A DNA stretch of 64,000 nt. It comes from Malachius bipustulatus (Eukaryota; Arthropoda; Insecta; Coleoptera; Melyridae). A program made the position numbers and the translations under genes. Shown one piece after another: positions 33,531-44,935 of the stretch (position 1 is the stretch's first letter; the number at the start of each line of letters is the position of its first letter). The notes under the pieces were generated by a model that was not told where the DNA came from, ran no database searches, and saw only the letters and a program-made list of their open reading frames with translations. The stretch spans positions 10,332,014-10,396,013 of the forward strand of contig OU342638.1 in the NCBI GenBank assembly GCA_910589415.1. The letters run 5' to 3'.

Positions 33531-35335
33531 GTGCTTTCCCGTTCTTCATGTTCTTCAGCGCATATTCTATTTCATCTGTTGTTATTTCTGGTCCGGTTTC
33601 TATATCATTTTCTGGGGGTAAGGGTCTATTTCTGTCATCTTTGAACAGCATTTCGATATATCTTTTCCATGTCTCAAGCTTTGATGTCAGCTCCACCACT
33701 ATGTTCCCATTATCATCCACCAGTATATCTGCGCTCCTCTTTTTATAATTTCCAGTGATCTCCTTAACCTTTTTATGTATGTTAAAGGAGTCATGTACTT
33801 TTTGTAGTTTTTTAATTTCAGCTTACTTTTCACTCAACCACTGTTCTTTCGCCTCCTTCACCTTCCTTTGTATTTCCCGATGTATACTTTTGTATCTGTT
33901 GTTATCAGTGGCTTTAGCCTCTCTTCTTGTTCTGATTAACTCAATAATTTCATCAGTCATCCAATCGCTCATCTTTTTCTCATTCGCAGCGCTCAACTCT
34001 TTGTTTCCCACTTCAAGCACTGTGTTTTTAATTCTCTCCCATTCGGTGTTAATGTCTCCCTTATCTCCGCTGTGTGCTGTCTGCAACTCCTCTGCAAGTC
34101 GTTCCTCAACCCTTGATCTAGGTTCGCTGCTTCTTAATCTCGTGACGTCCATTTTGTTGCCCTTCTTGGACTGATTGATACGTTTTAAAGTTAGTTTGAA
34201 TGTTGCAACTATAGGGTTATGATCCGATGCTATGTCTGCCCCTGGGTATGTTTTGGCTGAGAGTATGCTATTTCTGTATCGTTGATTAATCATGACATAG
34301 TCGATCTGGTTTCTTACTATTTTATCCTTTGTGTCCTGTGGTGATTTCCACGTGTATAATCTCCTTGGTGGTAGTTTGAATAAGGTGTTTGTCACTACTA
34401 CATTTTTCTCCTGGACAAATTCAACCAGCCTCTCTCCTCTCTCGTTACGCTGTCCCAGTCTGTGCTCTCCAATGACATCTGTAACCCCTCCCCTGCCGAT
34501 TTTGGCATTGAAATCTCCCATTACAACTGTCACTTTGCGTTTCTTGATGTTCTTCTATAATTGTTCTATTTGTCCGTAAAACTCATCGATTTCTCTGTAT
34601 TCACTTTGTGCCGTTGGGGCGTATGCCTGAATTATATTTGTTCGTATCTTTGATGTTTCTAACTGTATCATCATTACTCTGTCTGAGAGGGGTACAAAAC
34701 CTGTAACGGATTTACTCGTTTCTTTATCTACCAAAATTCCAACACCGTTCGGATGCCCCCGCTGATCGTCACTACCAGAGTGGTAAAATGTTCCTCCGTC
34801 AGTCACTCATTTACCACTACCGGGCCATCAGACTTCACTTATTCCGAATACATTAACTTTCAGTCTGTTCATTTCCAGTGTTAAGTTGCCTAATTTGCCA
34901 GCCTGGAAAAGGCTCCTAACATTCCACGTTCCAATTTTTAACTTCCTCCCGGGGATTCTTCGCACCCTTTGTCCATTGAAGGACTGCCGGGGACTAAGGG
35001 CCCTTGTTTCAAGTGTATTTGTCATGATGATTATACTAGGGAAATATAATGAGGTGGTTTCCCCTTGCCTTCCTCATCGCTGTTCAAACGCCTTTCTGTG
35101 GTTTTCACTCTGCCGTTTGATGTCTGATTCCTAACCGATGGAGTTTCTTCACTCCTCGCTCAGGGTCAGTTCTGAGCAGCCAGCTGCCGTTGCTCAGTGC
35201 TAGTTTTGGTCCGCCCCGGGTATTTAATTTTCCCGGTACCACCCATATCTGGGAGGCATTCCCCTATCCGCCACCTGGGGAGGCGCCACGATGGGGGACT
35301 AGCAACCCCACACGGGCAGAAGAGCAGAAGAGTTA
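33530..35335 (-). pseudogene. RTE-type LINE, endonuclease half, broken
   Basis: The minus strand carries, from 35025 downward, KIGTWNVRSLFQAGKLG (start of an AP-like endonuclease), GISEV, then QAYAPT, GDFNAKIGRGG, and RNQIDYVMINQRY followed by SDHNPI, in three frames split by stops or frameshifts near 34820 and 34545. A spacer region rich in Arg/Glu follows, then the RT start (EIEYALKNMKNGKAPG). Sequence stops resembling LINE at about 33530. The 5' end at about 35335 includes the untranslated sequence with the CACGATGGGGGACTAGCAAC region. Proteins of this kind are often mis-named craniofacial development protein 2. The RT core and 3' end are missing. Confidence 0.85.
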
Positions 35336-36165
35336 TTTTGTGGACATCAGTCAAGACATACAAAATATCTGTGACCGTTCCTGAAATATCCTGAAAAAAC
35401 TGAAAAATCGATATTTCTTATTTTTTCCATATCTTTTTTATTATTGGAGATTTTTTGTGGGCTTACATAAGTCGGCATGAGCTACCCATCTGACATTTCT
35501 AAAATTTTCAAAGCCGACTAGCTAGCAGAGTTTTCATAGTCAGCTTTCGTTTTTCTTATAATAGCCACCATATTGTTTTTTTATGTTGTTCAGTATAAAA
35601 AATCATAATAATTAAAAATTGTTAAACTTCAAAAAATAAATTAAAAAATTTTTATGCTTCTTTTTTCTTTACAAATAAGACAACTTTTTAGACTGAATTT
35701 CGTAGATAATTAAAAAACTTAAGACAAGCACTATTTCGGCGTATTTTACAAATGTTGACGTTTTTGGACGATTTTTTTTTGGTTTTTCTTTGAAAAAAGA
35801 AGAATAAAAAATTTTAAAATGTTTTTTTGAAGTTTATTAATTTTTGGTTTCCATTATTTTTTTCATATCGAACGACATGAAAAATATTATGGCGGCCATA
35901 AGAAAAACGAAAGTTGACTGTGAAAACTCTTGCATCTGGTCCAATTTCCAATAATAAGAAAGATATGGTAAAAATAAGAAATCTAGATTTTCAGTTTTTT
36001 CAGGATATTTCAGGAGCAGTCACAGATATCTTGTATGTCTTGACGGATTCGAGATGGCCACAAAATGGCGCATCTTTTCTCTAATTTAACCGACCCTGTA
36101 TCTCTTAGCGTTCAGGAGATAGCAATATAGAGAAGGATATATGGTGCACCCTGTATAAACAGTTC
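35336..36165. repeat. Foldback with ~390-bp arms, left end replaced
   Basis: TGTGGACATCAGTCAAGACA near 35340 is mirrored by TGTCTTGACGGATTCGAGAT near 36040, and inner landmarks (ATATCCTGAAAAAACTGAAAA against TTTTCAGTTTTTTCAGGATAT) also pair. The centre is near 35730. The right end reaches CACCCTGTA at about 36155; the left end is cut at the LINE boundary. Confidence 0.65.
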
Positions 36166-36224
36166 CACTTTATGGAAAGTAGTGTTGTTAGATTGTCCAA
36201 CTTAACAACTCCGTAATCATTCAG

Positions 36225-37680
36225 TTATTTCAATAAATTTTCTAATAAAATTATCAACAACTCTGTACCACTCTCTCAATGTTGAAATACCCGGTAGCAG
36301 ATTATCCCACTTATTCCTGACAAATCGATACGCCTTTGGTGAATAAAATGCAAGGTCGGGGCAAAACTCCTTAATTCCGGGGAATACTTTCCTCTACTTT
36401 TCAGTCTCCTTGTAAAAATTTCGCGCATTCTGTCCGTCATTTCACTCTACAACAAGAAATAAAAACATTAGTGTACGTTCCAAATGTTTTTTGACTCCAA
36501 ATAGTACCTATTAATGTTTCATAAACTACCGCGAAAGAACACGTTTGCAATTTTTTTTTTTTTTTTCACGTTCAAATTTATGCTGTTCAAATCAAAATTT
36601 TTGTTCTAGACAAATTGTAGTGTTATTCTGTTCAATGTTTGATATTCACAAGGAATTACTGAAATTTTGAAGTTTCAAAAACGACGATTTCGATTTCGAT
36701 TTCAAGGGGGACAAAAAATTAAAATATGCAATTCTTGCATATTTCAATTTGAATTATTTACTCACAAAATTAATAACCTTTCTAAAATTATAATATCAGT
36801 ATCAATTGTGGACTGCAATTAACAAACTAATGGGAGTACAAGTTGTGCAAATTTGCAAATTTCAGGTAGGCGGAAATACGACCTCCTCCTATTTTTTTTA
36901 TAAGAATGCTTCAAGGAAATTCACCAAAATCGTATTTTCTGCATCTTCAGAGATCATTCCTTTTTTTCTGATTGCTGACAATAGACCTTTCAATGAAGTC
37001 ACACGTTTATGGAGACGTCGTTTTGTGGTCTGTAAAGTCTTTATTTTTGCAGTTTTTCTTCTCTCTGAAATGTATCGGGGATGAAAATATCGCCGTTTTT
37101 TCTCAGGAGTTTCAAATACCGAACAGGCTGTAATTAAAATTTACTCATAATTATTGAGCTCTAAATATACCTACAGTCTTTTGCTTTTGGTTTTCCTCTT
37201 TTGTCAATTGCTTTTCCTTATTTGTCAAATGATTTTCTTATTTTTCTATCTATCAATGATTATAGTCATTGATTTATCAATCAATTTTCTTTTATGTCAA
37301 ATCGATTTCACTTTGTATCAATTGCTTTTCCTATTTACGTACAGTGACATTATAATAAACATTGGAAAAGCATTTGATATAAAAGGAATCGCATTTGACA
37401 AAAGAGGAATATCAATTGACAAATCACACTGACGTTTGATAAATGGGAAAAGCATTTGACAAATTAGGAAAAGCAATAATTGACAAAAGAGGAAAACCAA
37501 AAGCAAAAAAGACTGTAATGAATTTGTAGATTTCATTTCTATTCAATACTCAAATTTATTACCTTTTTCTGCTACTATTGTTGTATCCAATGTCCTTTTC
37601 GGAGTGCTGCAGCTGTCATGTGTCACAACATCTTTTTCAGCGGTTTCCGATAGGATGAGGAGTAGGGCCTTCTGTAATAG
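36225..37680 (-). pseudogene. P-element/THAP9-like transposase relic, three exons
   Basis: Exon-like pieces on the minus strand are in the order of this family. The first (37680-37562) reads TAEKDVVTHDSCSTPKRTLD and ends at GTAATA. The second (37127-36903, acceptor ATTACAG) reads ETPEKKRRYFHPRYISERRK, then a basic helical stretch ending RKKGMISEDAENTILVNFLE, the coiled-coil linker after a THAP domain. The third (36446-36225, acceptor TTGTAG) reads MREIFTRRLKSRGKYSPELR, then after a one-base frameshift YSPKAYRFVRNKWDNLLPGI and STLREWY, the conserved N-terminal transposase block. The THAP finger and catalytic half are missing. A MITE sits in the first intron. Confidence 0.7.
37174..37515. mobile_element. 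342-bp foldback MITE, CAGTCTTTTGCTTTTGG ends, TA target
   Basis: Ends CAGTCTTTTGCTTTTGG and CCAAAAGCAAAAAAGACTG are flanked by TA (37172-37173, 37516-37517). Most of the element is repeats of a word like TTGTCAATTGCTTTTCCT in both orientations, so the arms pair along their length. It lies in an intron of the P-like relic. Confidence 0.8.
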
Positions 37681-37742
37681 TTTGAACTCACTTAATAAAA
37701 ATTATAAAACATAGCGCTTACAGTATTTTTTTAATAACTTTA

Positions 37743-37798
37743 TACTCACACTACGGTACAGCTAAACAGTTACTCACACTACGGTACAGCTAAACAGT
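37743..37798. repeat. 28-bp perfect tandem duplication
   Basis: TACTCACACTACGGTACAGC plus TAAACAGT occurs at 37743 and again at 37771. Confidence 0.85.
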
Positions 37799-38491
37799 GT
37801 TGGTTATTTCAAGTGAACAAAAATTGTCGATAATTACTGCTGTCGAAAAAAGGTTCTTACCATCACTATTTTTTTTTGCTTTTGTTGCTGCAAAGCACCT
37901 TTCCGATTTTTAACATTGATGGATGGAACTGGTCATCGAACACATAATCTGTGATCTTATCATGTTCCTCAAAATGGCACAGGAACCGGGACCTAGCTAG
38001 TCCTTCACAATGGCAGAGAACGTGCTGCGCCGTTTCTTCGTCTTCTAAGCAGAAGCGGCATTCGCCGTCGTCTGCCCCTCCGACCCTGGTTAAGTGTTTG
38101 CGGTGTCGACAGTGTCCTGTGAGCAGGCCTACCGTTATCCTCAGTCTGGTAAGGCTGAGGCCTAGTAGGTTTGTCGTAACCGCGTTCTTTGATGAACTTC
38201 TTCGCATGCCTCTGCCCTATGGATCTGTTCCATTTGGCCAGAGTTTCTGAGAGTGTTTTATGGTGTTTTATGGACACTCTTTTATGGTGCTTCTCTTGAG
38301 GCTTTTTTTCACCCCGCAGTAGGGTTCGGGTCCAATGGGGGCAGTCTCTGATCCCTTGTGGGCCAGTGATCCACTTTCTCGTTACCCTCTGGCCCTGAGT
38401 GCCCTGATATCCATACCAGAGTGACGTTGTTGGTGTCAGATATGTCCTCCAGGGCATTCCTGCAGTCCATCACGGTCCGTGATATGATTAA

Positions 38492-39127
38492 CCTTGCAGT
38501 GGGCGCGCCAATAATTTTAACACCAGTGAGCGCGCGCGGACTCACAGTCCGCATTTCTTTGTGAGCTTCATTTTGGTACACAGTAATAAACAACAATTGT
38601 TTCAAAAACAATAATAATCATGAAAACAATTATTGAAAAAATGTAGGTCTGTTTTATATAAAATACGTACTTAACCTTTTAAAAAAACACACGAGTAGTC
38701 GCGCGCGGACTGTCGGTCCGTAATTTCAAAAGTCGCCCAGTTACACTGCACCGATCGGCCTACAATTCGATACTAACACATATTCCCATGTATTATTGAG
38801 ATACTGAAACCCACGTATATACGAAATACGGGGATTCCCAGTTACAGTTGAATAATGTTCACTGCGGACTCATACTCCGCGGCGCGCCAACTGCAAACCT
38901 TTAGTGAAAAACCACAACACACGAGTAGGCACGCGCGGACTGTCGGTCCGAAATTCAAAATTTTCCCAGTTGCACTGAACCGATCGGCGTAAAATTTGAT
39001 ACTAACACATATTCCCTGAAATTATGAAGATACTAGAACCCCCATCCCTAGGAAATAAGGGGATTCTAAGTTACAGCTAAATAATGTTTCCTGCGGACTC
39101 ATACTCCACGGCGCGCCCACTGCAAGG
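38492..39127. mobile_element. 636-bp TTAA-flanked element (piggyBac-like) in the LINE
   Basis: Inverted ends CCTTGCAGTGGGCGCGCC are flanked by TTAA (38488-38491, 39128-39131). It splits the RNase H domain of the LINE. The element is much more GC-rich at its ends than its surroundings, with repeated GCGCGCGGACTGTCGGTCCG-like words. A right-hand region of about 240 bp is present twice in tandem (from 38688 and from 38928), diverged by eye. No transposase is visible. Confidence 0.88.
38688..39127. repeat. Diverged ~240-bp tandem duplication inside the TTAA element
   Basis: CACACGAGTAG, GCGCGGACTGTCGGTCCG, ACTAACACATATTCCC, CTGCGGACTCATACTCC and GGCGCGCC occur in the same order from 38688 and from 38928. 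The inner copy ends GGCGCGCCAACTGCAAACCT, a worn version of the terminal repeat. Confidence 0.8.
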
Positions 39128-40089
39128 TTAATGAGTTAATGACGAGGCCAGTGCCTTTAAGGCAGCTTGGCTGTCAGTACAGATCGCTATTCTTGTGTGA
39201 GTCAAGTTAAGCCCTCTGATTTCGTTAGCACAATGCTTGATAGCAACCGTCTCGGCCTGAAACACCGTGGCCTGTCGGCCAAGACTGATCACCATTTTAA
39301 CTTGTTTTGATTTTTCGTATGCGCCGGCTCCAGTGCCTTGGGGCTTTCTTGAATCCTCCTTGTACCCGATCGAGTGAGCGAACACTGGGATCCCGTTTTT
39401 CCATTCCTTTCTGTCAGGGAAGAGTATGTGGAATTTTTTCTCTGAAGCAGAACTGAGGTGGTTGGATGGACTCTCTCAGTTATTGTTGGATAGATCCATG
39501 CCTCGGTATAACCGGTGGTTGTCCTGTCATAAGTCTGCAGATTGTCTGCTTCGCTGTACCTTGTACATATATGTGTAGCGGTGGAAGATTGAGTAAAACC
39601 TCTAGTGCTGCAGTTGGGGTTGTCCTCATTGCTCCTGTTATGCTCAGGCAGGCTAGCCGTTGAGTTTTTTCCAGGAGCTTTTGCGCTTGCAGCTGCGAGG
39701 TCTTCGTTCACCATACCACTGACCCGTAGGTTATCATCGGTCATACGACCTGAGTGTATAGCCGCTGGGTCATTTTAGGGTTCAATCCCCCACTTTTGCC
39801 ACAGAGTCTTCTGAACCTGCCTGAGCTTATGGCAGCTCTCTGGGCCGTTCTAGTAAGGTGTTGATTCCATGGTCGAATATTACTACCAGATACTTCGCTT
39901 CTGTTGTGTATGGAATCTCCTCCCCGTTTAGTGACAGTCGATGTAGTCTGACGAGATTTGTCTTTTTGGTAAAGGGAATCACTATTATGGTTTTGGACGG
40001 GTTGATGGAGAGTCCTTCCTCAACGCACCATGCATTGCTTGATGATTTGATGCAGGCACTCTGGATGGTTTGAAAAAATTCCATCATCT

Positions 40090-41095
40090 AGCTGCTTTTG
40101 AGATAGCTTGGCGTGTAAACAAAACTGTAGCGTGGGAGTTAGATTATTTCCAACACCAGACCACTAATAAGTAATTCTCTTAGCAGCAGAATTGAATTTC
40201 CCAATATTTCCAATATTTTCAAAGACACCGCAAATCGGAAGTAAAAATTTATGTCAAAATAAGTGGGTTATTCCTCCTAATTTTTACAATAAGTAGTACT
40301 GTCGATTTTCTAATTTATTTCGCTATATAATCCAATTAATACAACACATGAAATCACATTTGAAGTTATAGATTTTTCGACGTGTAATATCTCGGTTTGC
40401 AGAATTCAGAAAATAATTGAAACAAAATTGTTGTCGGGATTTTTCTTATGTAATTGTAAAAGGTGTTGTTTTAAATTTCAGATTGAGAAGTGTCGCAGAA
40501 GCAATCCCACTGTTCTGTCTCAGCCTATAAAACATTTCAAGGATACCTGATACATGGAGGGCCTTTTCAGCGAGCAAGATACGGGGAGGCACCAGCTGTG
40601 GATGCAGGTCTGTATTTTACCGGCATGACCTGCTGGATGGCGATTTTTGGCTTTGAAAGTTGAATGATTTTTTTTAGCATGTCATCGAATATGGGGAACT
40701 GGTTCTTCAGTGTAGCAGATGGTCTTATGGTGTTCGGCAGGAAGACTGAAGCTTTCACAAATTAGTACTCGCCGTTCTCTGTATAAAGCATTCTGCCAGA
40801 CGAGAAGATTTATTTCTACCTCTGAGCAAGAGGAGAAAGATAGGAAAGGCCTTTCTATATTTTAAGGTATGTTGTTTTGTAATATGATTATTATAGACCA
40901 CATTATTTTGAATATGATTTAAGAGTGCAGTAGTGAGTAATATCTGCTTTATTTATCGATACAAGTACACACTACAGAAGAAAAACTGCCAAATCGTACA
41001 CATAATGACATAGTTTCACAAAATATAACCAAGTATCAAACATAAGGTGTTGATACAATATTTAACAGCCTTAGGGAGTATCATCCTTATGATAA
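40090..41095. other. Stretch without recognised gene
   Basis: A 63-codon minus frame at 40567-40758 (FPIFDDMLKKIIQLSKPKIA) has no motif I recognise and no clear context. A TTTCAG acceptor-like site is at about 40478. I see no repeats of note. Confidence 0.3.
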
Positions 41096-41100
41096 CAAAT

Positions 41101-41190
41101 ACAGTAAAAGTTCGATTATCCGAAGTAATGTGGACCGGACCCTTTCAACCCCACTTGTGATAAAATGTTATTCCGGATAAAATACCAAAA
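41101..41190. mobile_element. Half of a pogo/Tigger-type MITE
   Basis: CAGTAAAAGTTCGATTATCC followed by GAAGTAATGTGGACCGG and TTCCGGATAAAA is a diverged left half of the family seen complete at 43218-43808. No right end follows. Confidence 0.6.
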
Positions 41191-42277
41191 AACTATTTTG
41201 CAAATTTAGCGATGTTAACTTTCCTGGCACTTGGGGCACCTAACTGTGTCACGGGAATGCTGACACTGCATCGCACAGTTGTTAAGTTTCATTATTTATA
41301 TTTAGGGTAAAATAAAAATAAAATTATTATCAATTCAGTTTAAAAGTTTGAAATAAATTGATTTTTCATTACTGTTGCTGATGTTTAAATTTGAAGGAAC
41401 TAGGTACCTACCTACCTACTACCTATAAAATTCTCATCCAAAGATGAAAGTGAGTCTGAATTAAATCCTGATTGTTGGGATTTATGACCCATTAGTGTCA
41501 AGCATTGAAGTTGAAACATTAACAGGGATGGGAAATGTATTCAAATGTTCACCACAAAATTATTTGGATTGTTGTTCTTCTCTTTCTGTGAAATAACAAT
41601 GAATTATCCTGTTTTTTTCTAATGGGTAAAAACCTTATTATTTATCATTTCTCTCTATTCAGCATAATCCTGGATTTATAAAATGGTTAATTAGTTATAC
41701 TGGGAAAACCAGTTTGTTCCTTGAGTTTCAAGTTCATAGGCCCTCTGTTCTTCGTTCATAGTTGTCTGACTGAATACTGTATTGTGACTAGAGAATATAT
41801 CGGGTATCCAGGACCCGCTTAATATTCGCTTACCCGGATATTGAATAGGGTACCCGGGTCCGATATGATTTAAATATAATTACATACTTCCGAAGCTAAT
41901 ACATAATTACATTACTTACCCTACATGCATAGGATATTATGATAGAACTACTGGATGGAGTCTCCTTACACTAAACCGTGCTTGCAAGTGATGACAACAT
42001 TAAAGAGAGATGGCAAAATTGAGAGGCCGAAACAGATGACAGAGATAGCTATTATTGTAGACAAAAAGGAGGAATTTAAAACGGACAGCATAGGGAAATG
42101 ATGGGTTTTTTATTAATAAAAATTAAAAAATATATAAACGCAATTTATTTATTAAAGTCATTGTAAAAACAAAAAATAAGATAAAAGGAGATATAGGTAT
42201 GCTTACATTTAAAATTTGTCTTTGTTATTAGTTGATAATTAGGAGAATATGATGATGTAGGTATCAATTAAGGTAAT

Positions 42278-42388
42278 TTTTACACATTTTGTAATCTCAA
42301 AATTACACCGTTTTATAAGCAAAATACAATAAAAATTGGTGTTTTTGACAACAACCAGTATAATTTTGAGATTACAAAATGTGTAAAT
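42278..42388. repeat. Short inverted repeat, ACACATTTTGTAATCTCAAA
   Basis: ACACATTTTGTAATCTCAAA at about 42281 is mirrored by TTTGAGATTACAAAATGTGT at about 42365, with a spacer of about 65 bp. Confidence 0.65.
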
Positions 42389-42447
42389 AGTTATTTAATA
42401 AACACTAGTGTAAAATTAAAACATTAAAGTCTCACACAGCGGGTATT

Positions 42448-42652
42448 ATAAAGGCCCATTAAGTTAACGGGCAGATTTCTGTGGCCATTTCTGAAGAAGG
42501 TATCGAGTCCAAGTGGAAATTTTTTAAATTTATCTATTCTTGACATGAAAGTTATTACAGAAATGTTAATTAAAGTCATTTGACGTCGATATTAGCTTCA
42601 AAAACCAGCAGAGAAATCTGCCCGTTAGCCTAATGGGCCTTTACAATATTGG
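42448..42652. mobile_element. ~200-bp MITE, TAAAGGCCCATTA ends
   Basis: TAAAGGCCCATTAAGTTAAC then GGGCAGATTTCT is mirrored by AGAAATCTGCCCGTTAGCC then TAATGGGCCTTTA. The TIR is about 31 bp with few mismatches. The target duplication is ambiguous. Confidence 0.7.
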
Positions 42653-42750
42653 CTGTTAACCTTTAATAAAAAAATCTCAACCTTCAACTTTGTCGTATTA
42701 TAGGTAGCGTCCTAAGCAACCGACAATCAATATTACATTTTCATAACTTG

Positions 42751-42985
42751 AGCCTGACGTGGCCTCGCGGTTAAGTAGCGAGAACTGCTTGATCGTTGGA
42801 TCCGTCGGACTGAGTTCGATTCTCAGTGAAGGTTCTGGGTGTCTGTGTTGTTTCTACTATTTATTTGGTATACTTGAGGCTGGGTGTATGAGCAAGAGGC
42901 TCCAAACCCATATTACCGGTGTGGAGCGACTTTGTCTTACCTACATAGGGAAGACCGATGCTCCCCCTTTAAAAAAAAAAAATAA
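42751..42985 (+). mobile_element. tRNA-derived SINE (complete head and tail)
   Basis: The head has an A box (TGGCCTCGCGG, 42760-42770) and a B box (GAGTTCGATTCTC, 42812-42824), the internal RNA polymerase III promoter. The body has GAGGCTGGGTG and GTGTGGAGCGACTTTGTCTT, and the 3' end GACCGATGCTCCCCCTTT is followed by poly-A. Body and tail are shared with 58707-58976 and the antisense copy at 19087. I found no convincing target duplication here. Confidence 0.85.
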
Positions 42986-43217
42986 AAAAGTTCGTAACAA
43001 CACCTGGTTGAACAATCTCATGAACTGTCAACTGAATAAAAAAATTTAATTTGACGTTTATTATTGGCTGCAACAACTCGTCGAATATTAATTACTTTGC
43101 GTGGGGTAGTGTAATACCGCTTCAAACAAGCCTACACAAAAATCATTCATTAACAGACAATTTTGCATTAATGAGGGTTTCACCGATGAACGATGATCAT
43201 CAACGATTTTCTATGTA

Positions 43218-43808
43218 CAGTAGAAGCTCGATTATCCGGAATAATGTGGGGCAGACCCATTCCGGATAAACGAAATTCCGGATAAACCAGAGGTTTTTTT
43301 TATGATAAGCGACTCACGATAGGTGTAACCAGTTACCCTATACATAATGCAACGCACCATCGTAGACGCTGCTAGGAAGGAACTGCTAAAATAATTTAAA
43401 ACTGAAAACTTGTTGCTATGAATTTTTATTATTAAAAAGTGCATATGTTGTATGTATGATTGTTTTACTTTAGTCAGACGTTTTCTAGACGCATAGTCCC
43501 TCCACCTCTTTAAAAGAAATACCGATAATAATGACTACAGTATATAATAACCTTAATTTATCTATGTACTAGTGGCGAGCGATGGCGACTGGTTTAAGCA
43601 CGTTATGAATCTCTTGCATTTTCATGAGAACAGGCAGGGTTTCACGGCACAACAAATGTGTTTGCTGTTTACTGTTTTTGTTGTTTCCGGATAAAACGGA
43701 GAACGCAAAAACGATAGTTCGTATAAAACGGAGGTATTAGGAAACTTGTTTGTTGCGGATAAAACGGAGTTCCGGATAACCAAGTTCCGGATAATCGAGC
43801 TTCTACTG
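43218..43808. mobile_element. 591-bp pogo/Tigger-type MITE, TA target
   Basis: Ends CAGTAGAAGCTCGATTATCC and GGATAATCGAGCTTCTACTG are inverted and flanked by TA (43216-43217, 43809-43810). TTCCGGATAA words recur near both ends. The CAGT...GATTATCCG form is known for pogo/Tigger-like elements. No transposase. Confidence 0.85.
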
Positions 43809-43929
43809 TATTAAATATATATATATATAATCATCAAATATAGTATTAAACATATGTAGTTGTAAATATATTATGGTCGACGGAAAATTACATTAACTGA
43901 TTCATCATCATCCCTGATTGTAAGTCTAT

Positions 43930-44650
43930 AATTTAATGATGATGATGATGATTTAATTTAATTGAAAAGTAATGTTTGAAAATTAAATAAACTAACTGAA
44001 TTAAATGATTGTTTATAGGAATTTGATGTTTAATATATTCAGCAAGACTTTGAAAACAAATTATGAAATTTACAAATAGTGTAGCCTGTAAAATCAACCT
44101 ATACATTATATTATTGTCACTGAAATTATTATTGCCTCGAAACACATTTTCGATTACTCTGCATAATTTTATACCTTCAGGAGATGGTTTTACAAGCCCA
44201 CCGTCTATTTTTTCGTGCTAACAATGAAGTAAAAATATCGATATTATTACTAGTCAAAGAATCAACACACGTCTCACATTGAATTTAGTGTTTTAGCTTC
44301 TTTACAATGAAACCTCCAATATATCCACATCCACAAAATAATTTTCTGAATTTCTTGGTAAATAAGAAATTTCACTTTCGCATTCCTCGTCACAATCGTA
44401 TGATATCAAATCTAAATTATTATTAACACTTGCTATTTTTGTTGCACTACTAACTTTTAAAATACTTGTTTCATCTAAACTTACACAATTGGCAGCTTCA
44501 GAGCAGGACAATTCTGTATGTACCTACAAGTATCTTCGTATAAGCAGCTTCAAATTGCATTGCAGTCGGATTATTGGTGAAACCACCTCTAGATCTGATA
44601 TTTGAAAAGAACTGATCCACTTAAACAACACTGAAACTAATGCACGTCTT
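43930..44650 (-). pseudogene. P/THAP9-like transposase C-terminal remnant
   Basis: On the minus strand, FFSNIRSRGGFTNNPTAMQF then EAAYTKILV (about 44620-44540) is the conserved block of P-type transposases (FF..IRS.GG..NNPT). After a frameshift comes ELSCSEAANCVSLDETSIL. After a further gap, GGLVKPSPEGIKLCRVIENV then FRGNNNFSDNN and HLIQLVYLIFKHYFSIKLNH give the C-terminal end. The run of His codons at the end is a CATCAT-type microsatellite. The N-terminal DNA-binding and catalytic parts are absent. It lies within the P-like element 41928-44780. Confidence 0.7.
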
Positions 44651-44935
44651 ATAGCAATTTATGAACTTTTGCCTACAATCAGCTGATCATACATATACAT
44701 TTATATCTGTCTCTTGTTTGTGTTGTCACCAGTATTTCTCTTTCTAGGCTCCATCCAGTAGTTCTATTGTAAAATCTATGTTCTGTTCTGTTATAATGAA
44801 TTACTGATAACTTCCATGACAACAAATACCGGGTGATTTTTAATGATTGAAATTTTTTTAAGTAAGTTGGTATTACTTAGTTACTAAATTAATGGTACGC
44901 ATACTGTTTATTTTGAAGTCTCAAATTTGTTAGCT

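Larger units (their letters stand above)
37866..40087 (-). pseudogene. LINE with RNase H domain, 5'-truncated and interrupted
   Basis: From 40087 downward on the minus strand: the RT thumb (EEGLSINPSKTIIVIPFTKK, EAKYL), a linker in shifted frames (QRLACLSITGAMRTTPTAAL), RNase H (TGAGAY, QAETVAIKHCANEI, CTDSQAALKAL, then past an insertion VTLVWISGHSGPEGNEKVD), and a terminal zinc-like segment (LTGHCRHRKHLTRVG, CRFCLEDEETAQHVLCHCE). RNase H after RT places it in the I/R1/LOA-type group rather than Jockey without RNase H. The fingers, palm and endonuclease are missing. At least three frame breaks are present besides the TTAA element at 38492-39127. Confidence 0.85.
41928..44780 (-). mobile_element. 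P-like element with decayed, nested interior
   Basis: Imperfect inverted ends of about 33 bp begin CATAG and share ATAGAACTACTGGATGGAG (41941-41960 and inverted at about 44749-44768). CATR-starting 31-33 bp ends are like those of P elements. I found no matching 8-bp target duplication, so the pairing of these two ends is not proven. Inside, on the minus strand, are C-terminal P/THAP9-type transposase pieces. Also inside are a 200-bp MITE, a SINE and a pogo-like MITE, which account for about 1 kb. Confidence 0.55.

Noticed and set aside
33482..34174. Plus-strand frames of 88 and 139 codons at 33482-34174
   Set aside because: They are antisense shadows of the LINE endonuclease/linker frames, which carry the recognisable motifs on the minus strand.
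42751..42825. Functional tRNA genes at 42751 and 58707
   Set aside because: A and B boxes are present but no convincing cloverleaf acceptor stem is seen, and the sequence runs on into a shared SINE body and poly-A.
43933..43960. Poly-histidine tag-like protein end
   Set aside because: The His run is a translated CATCATCAT microsatellite at the end of the P-like remnant.
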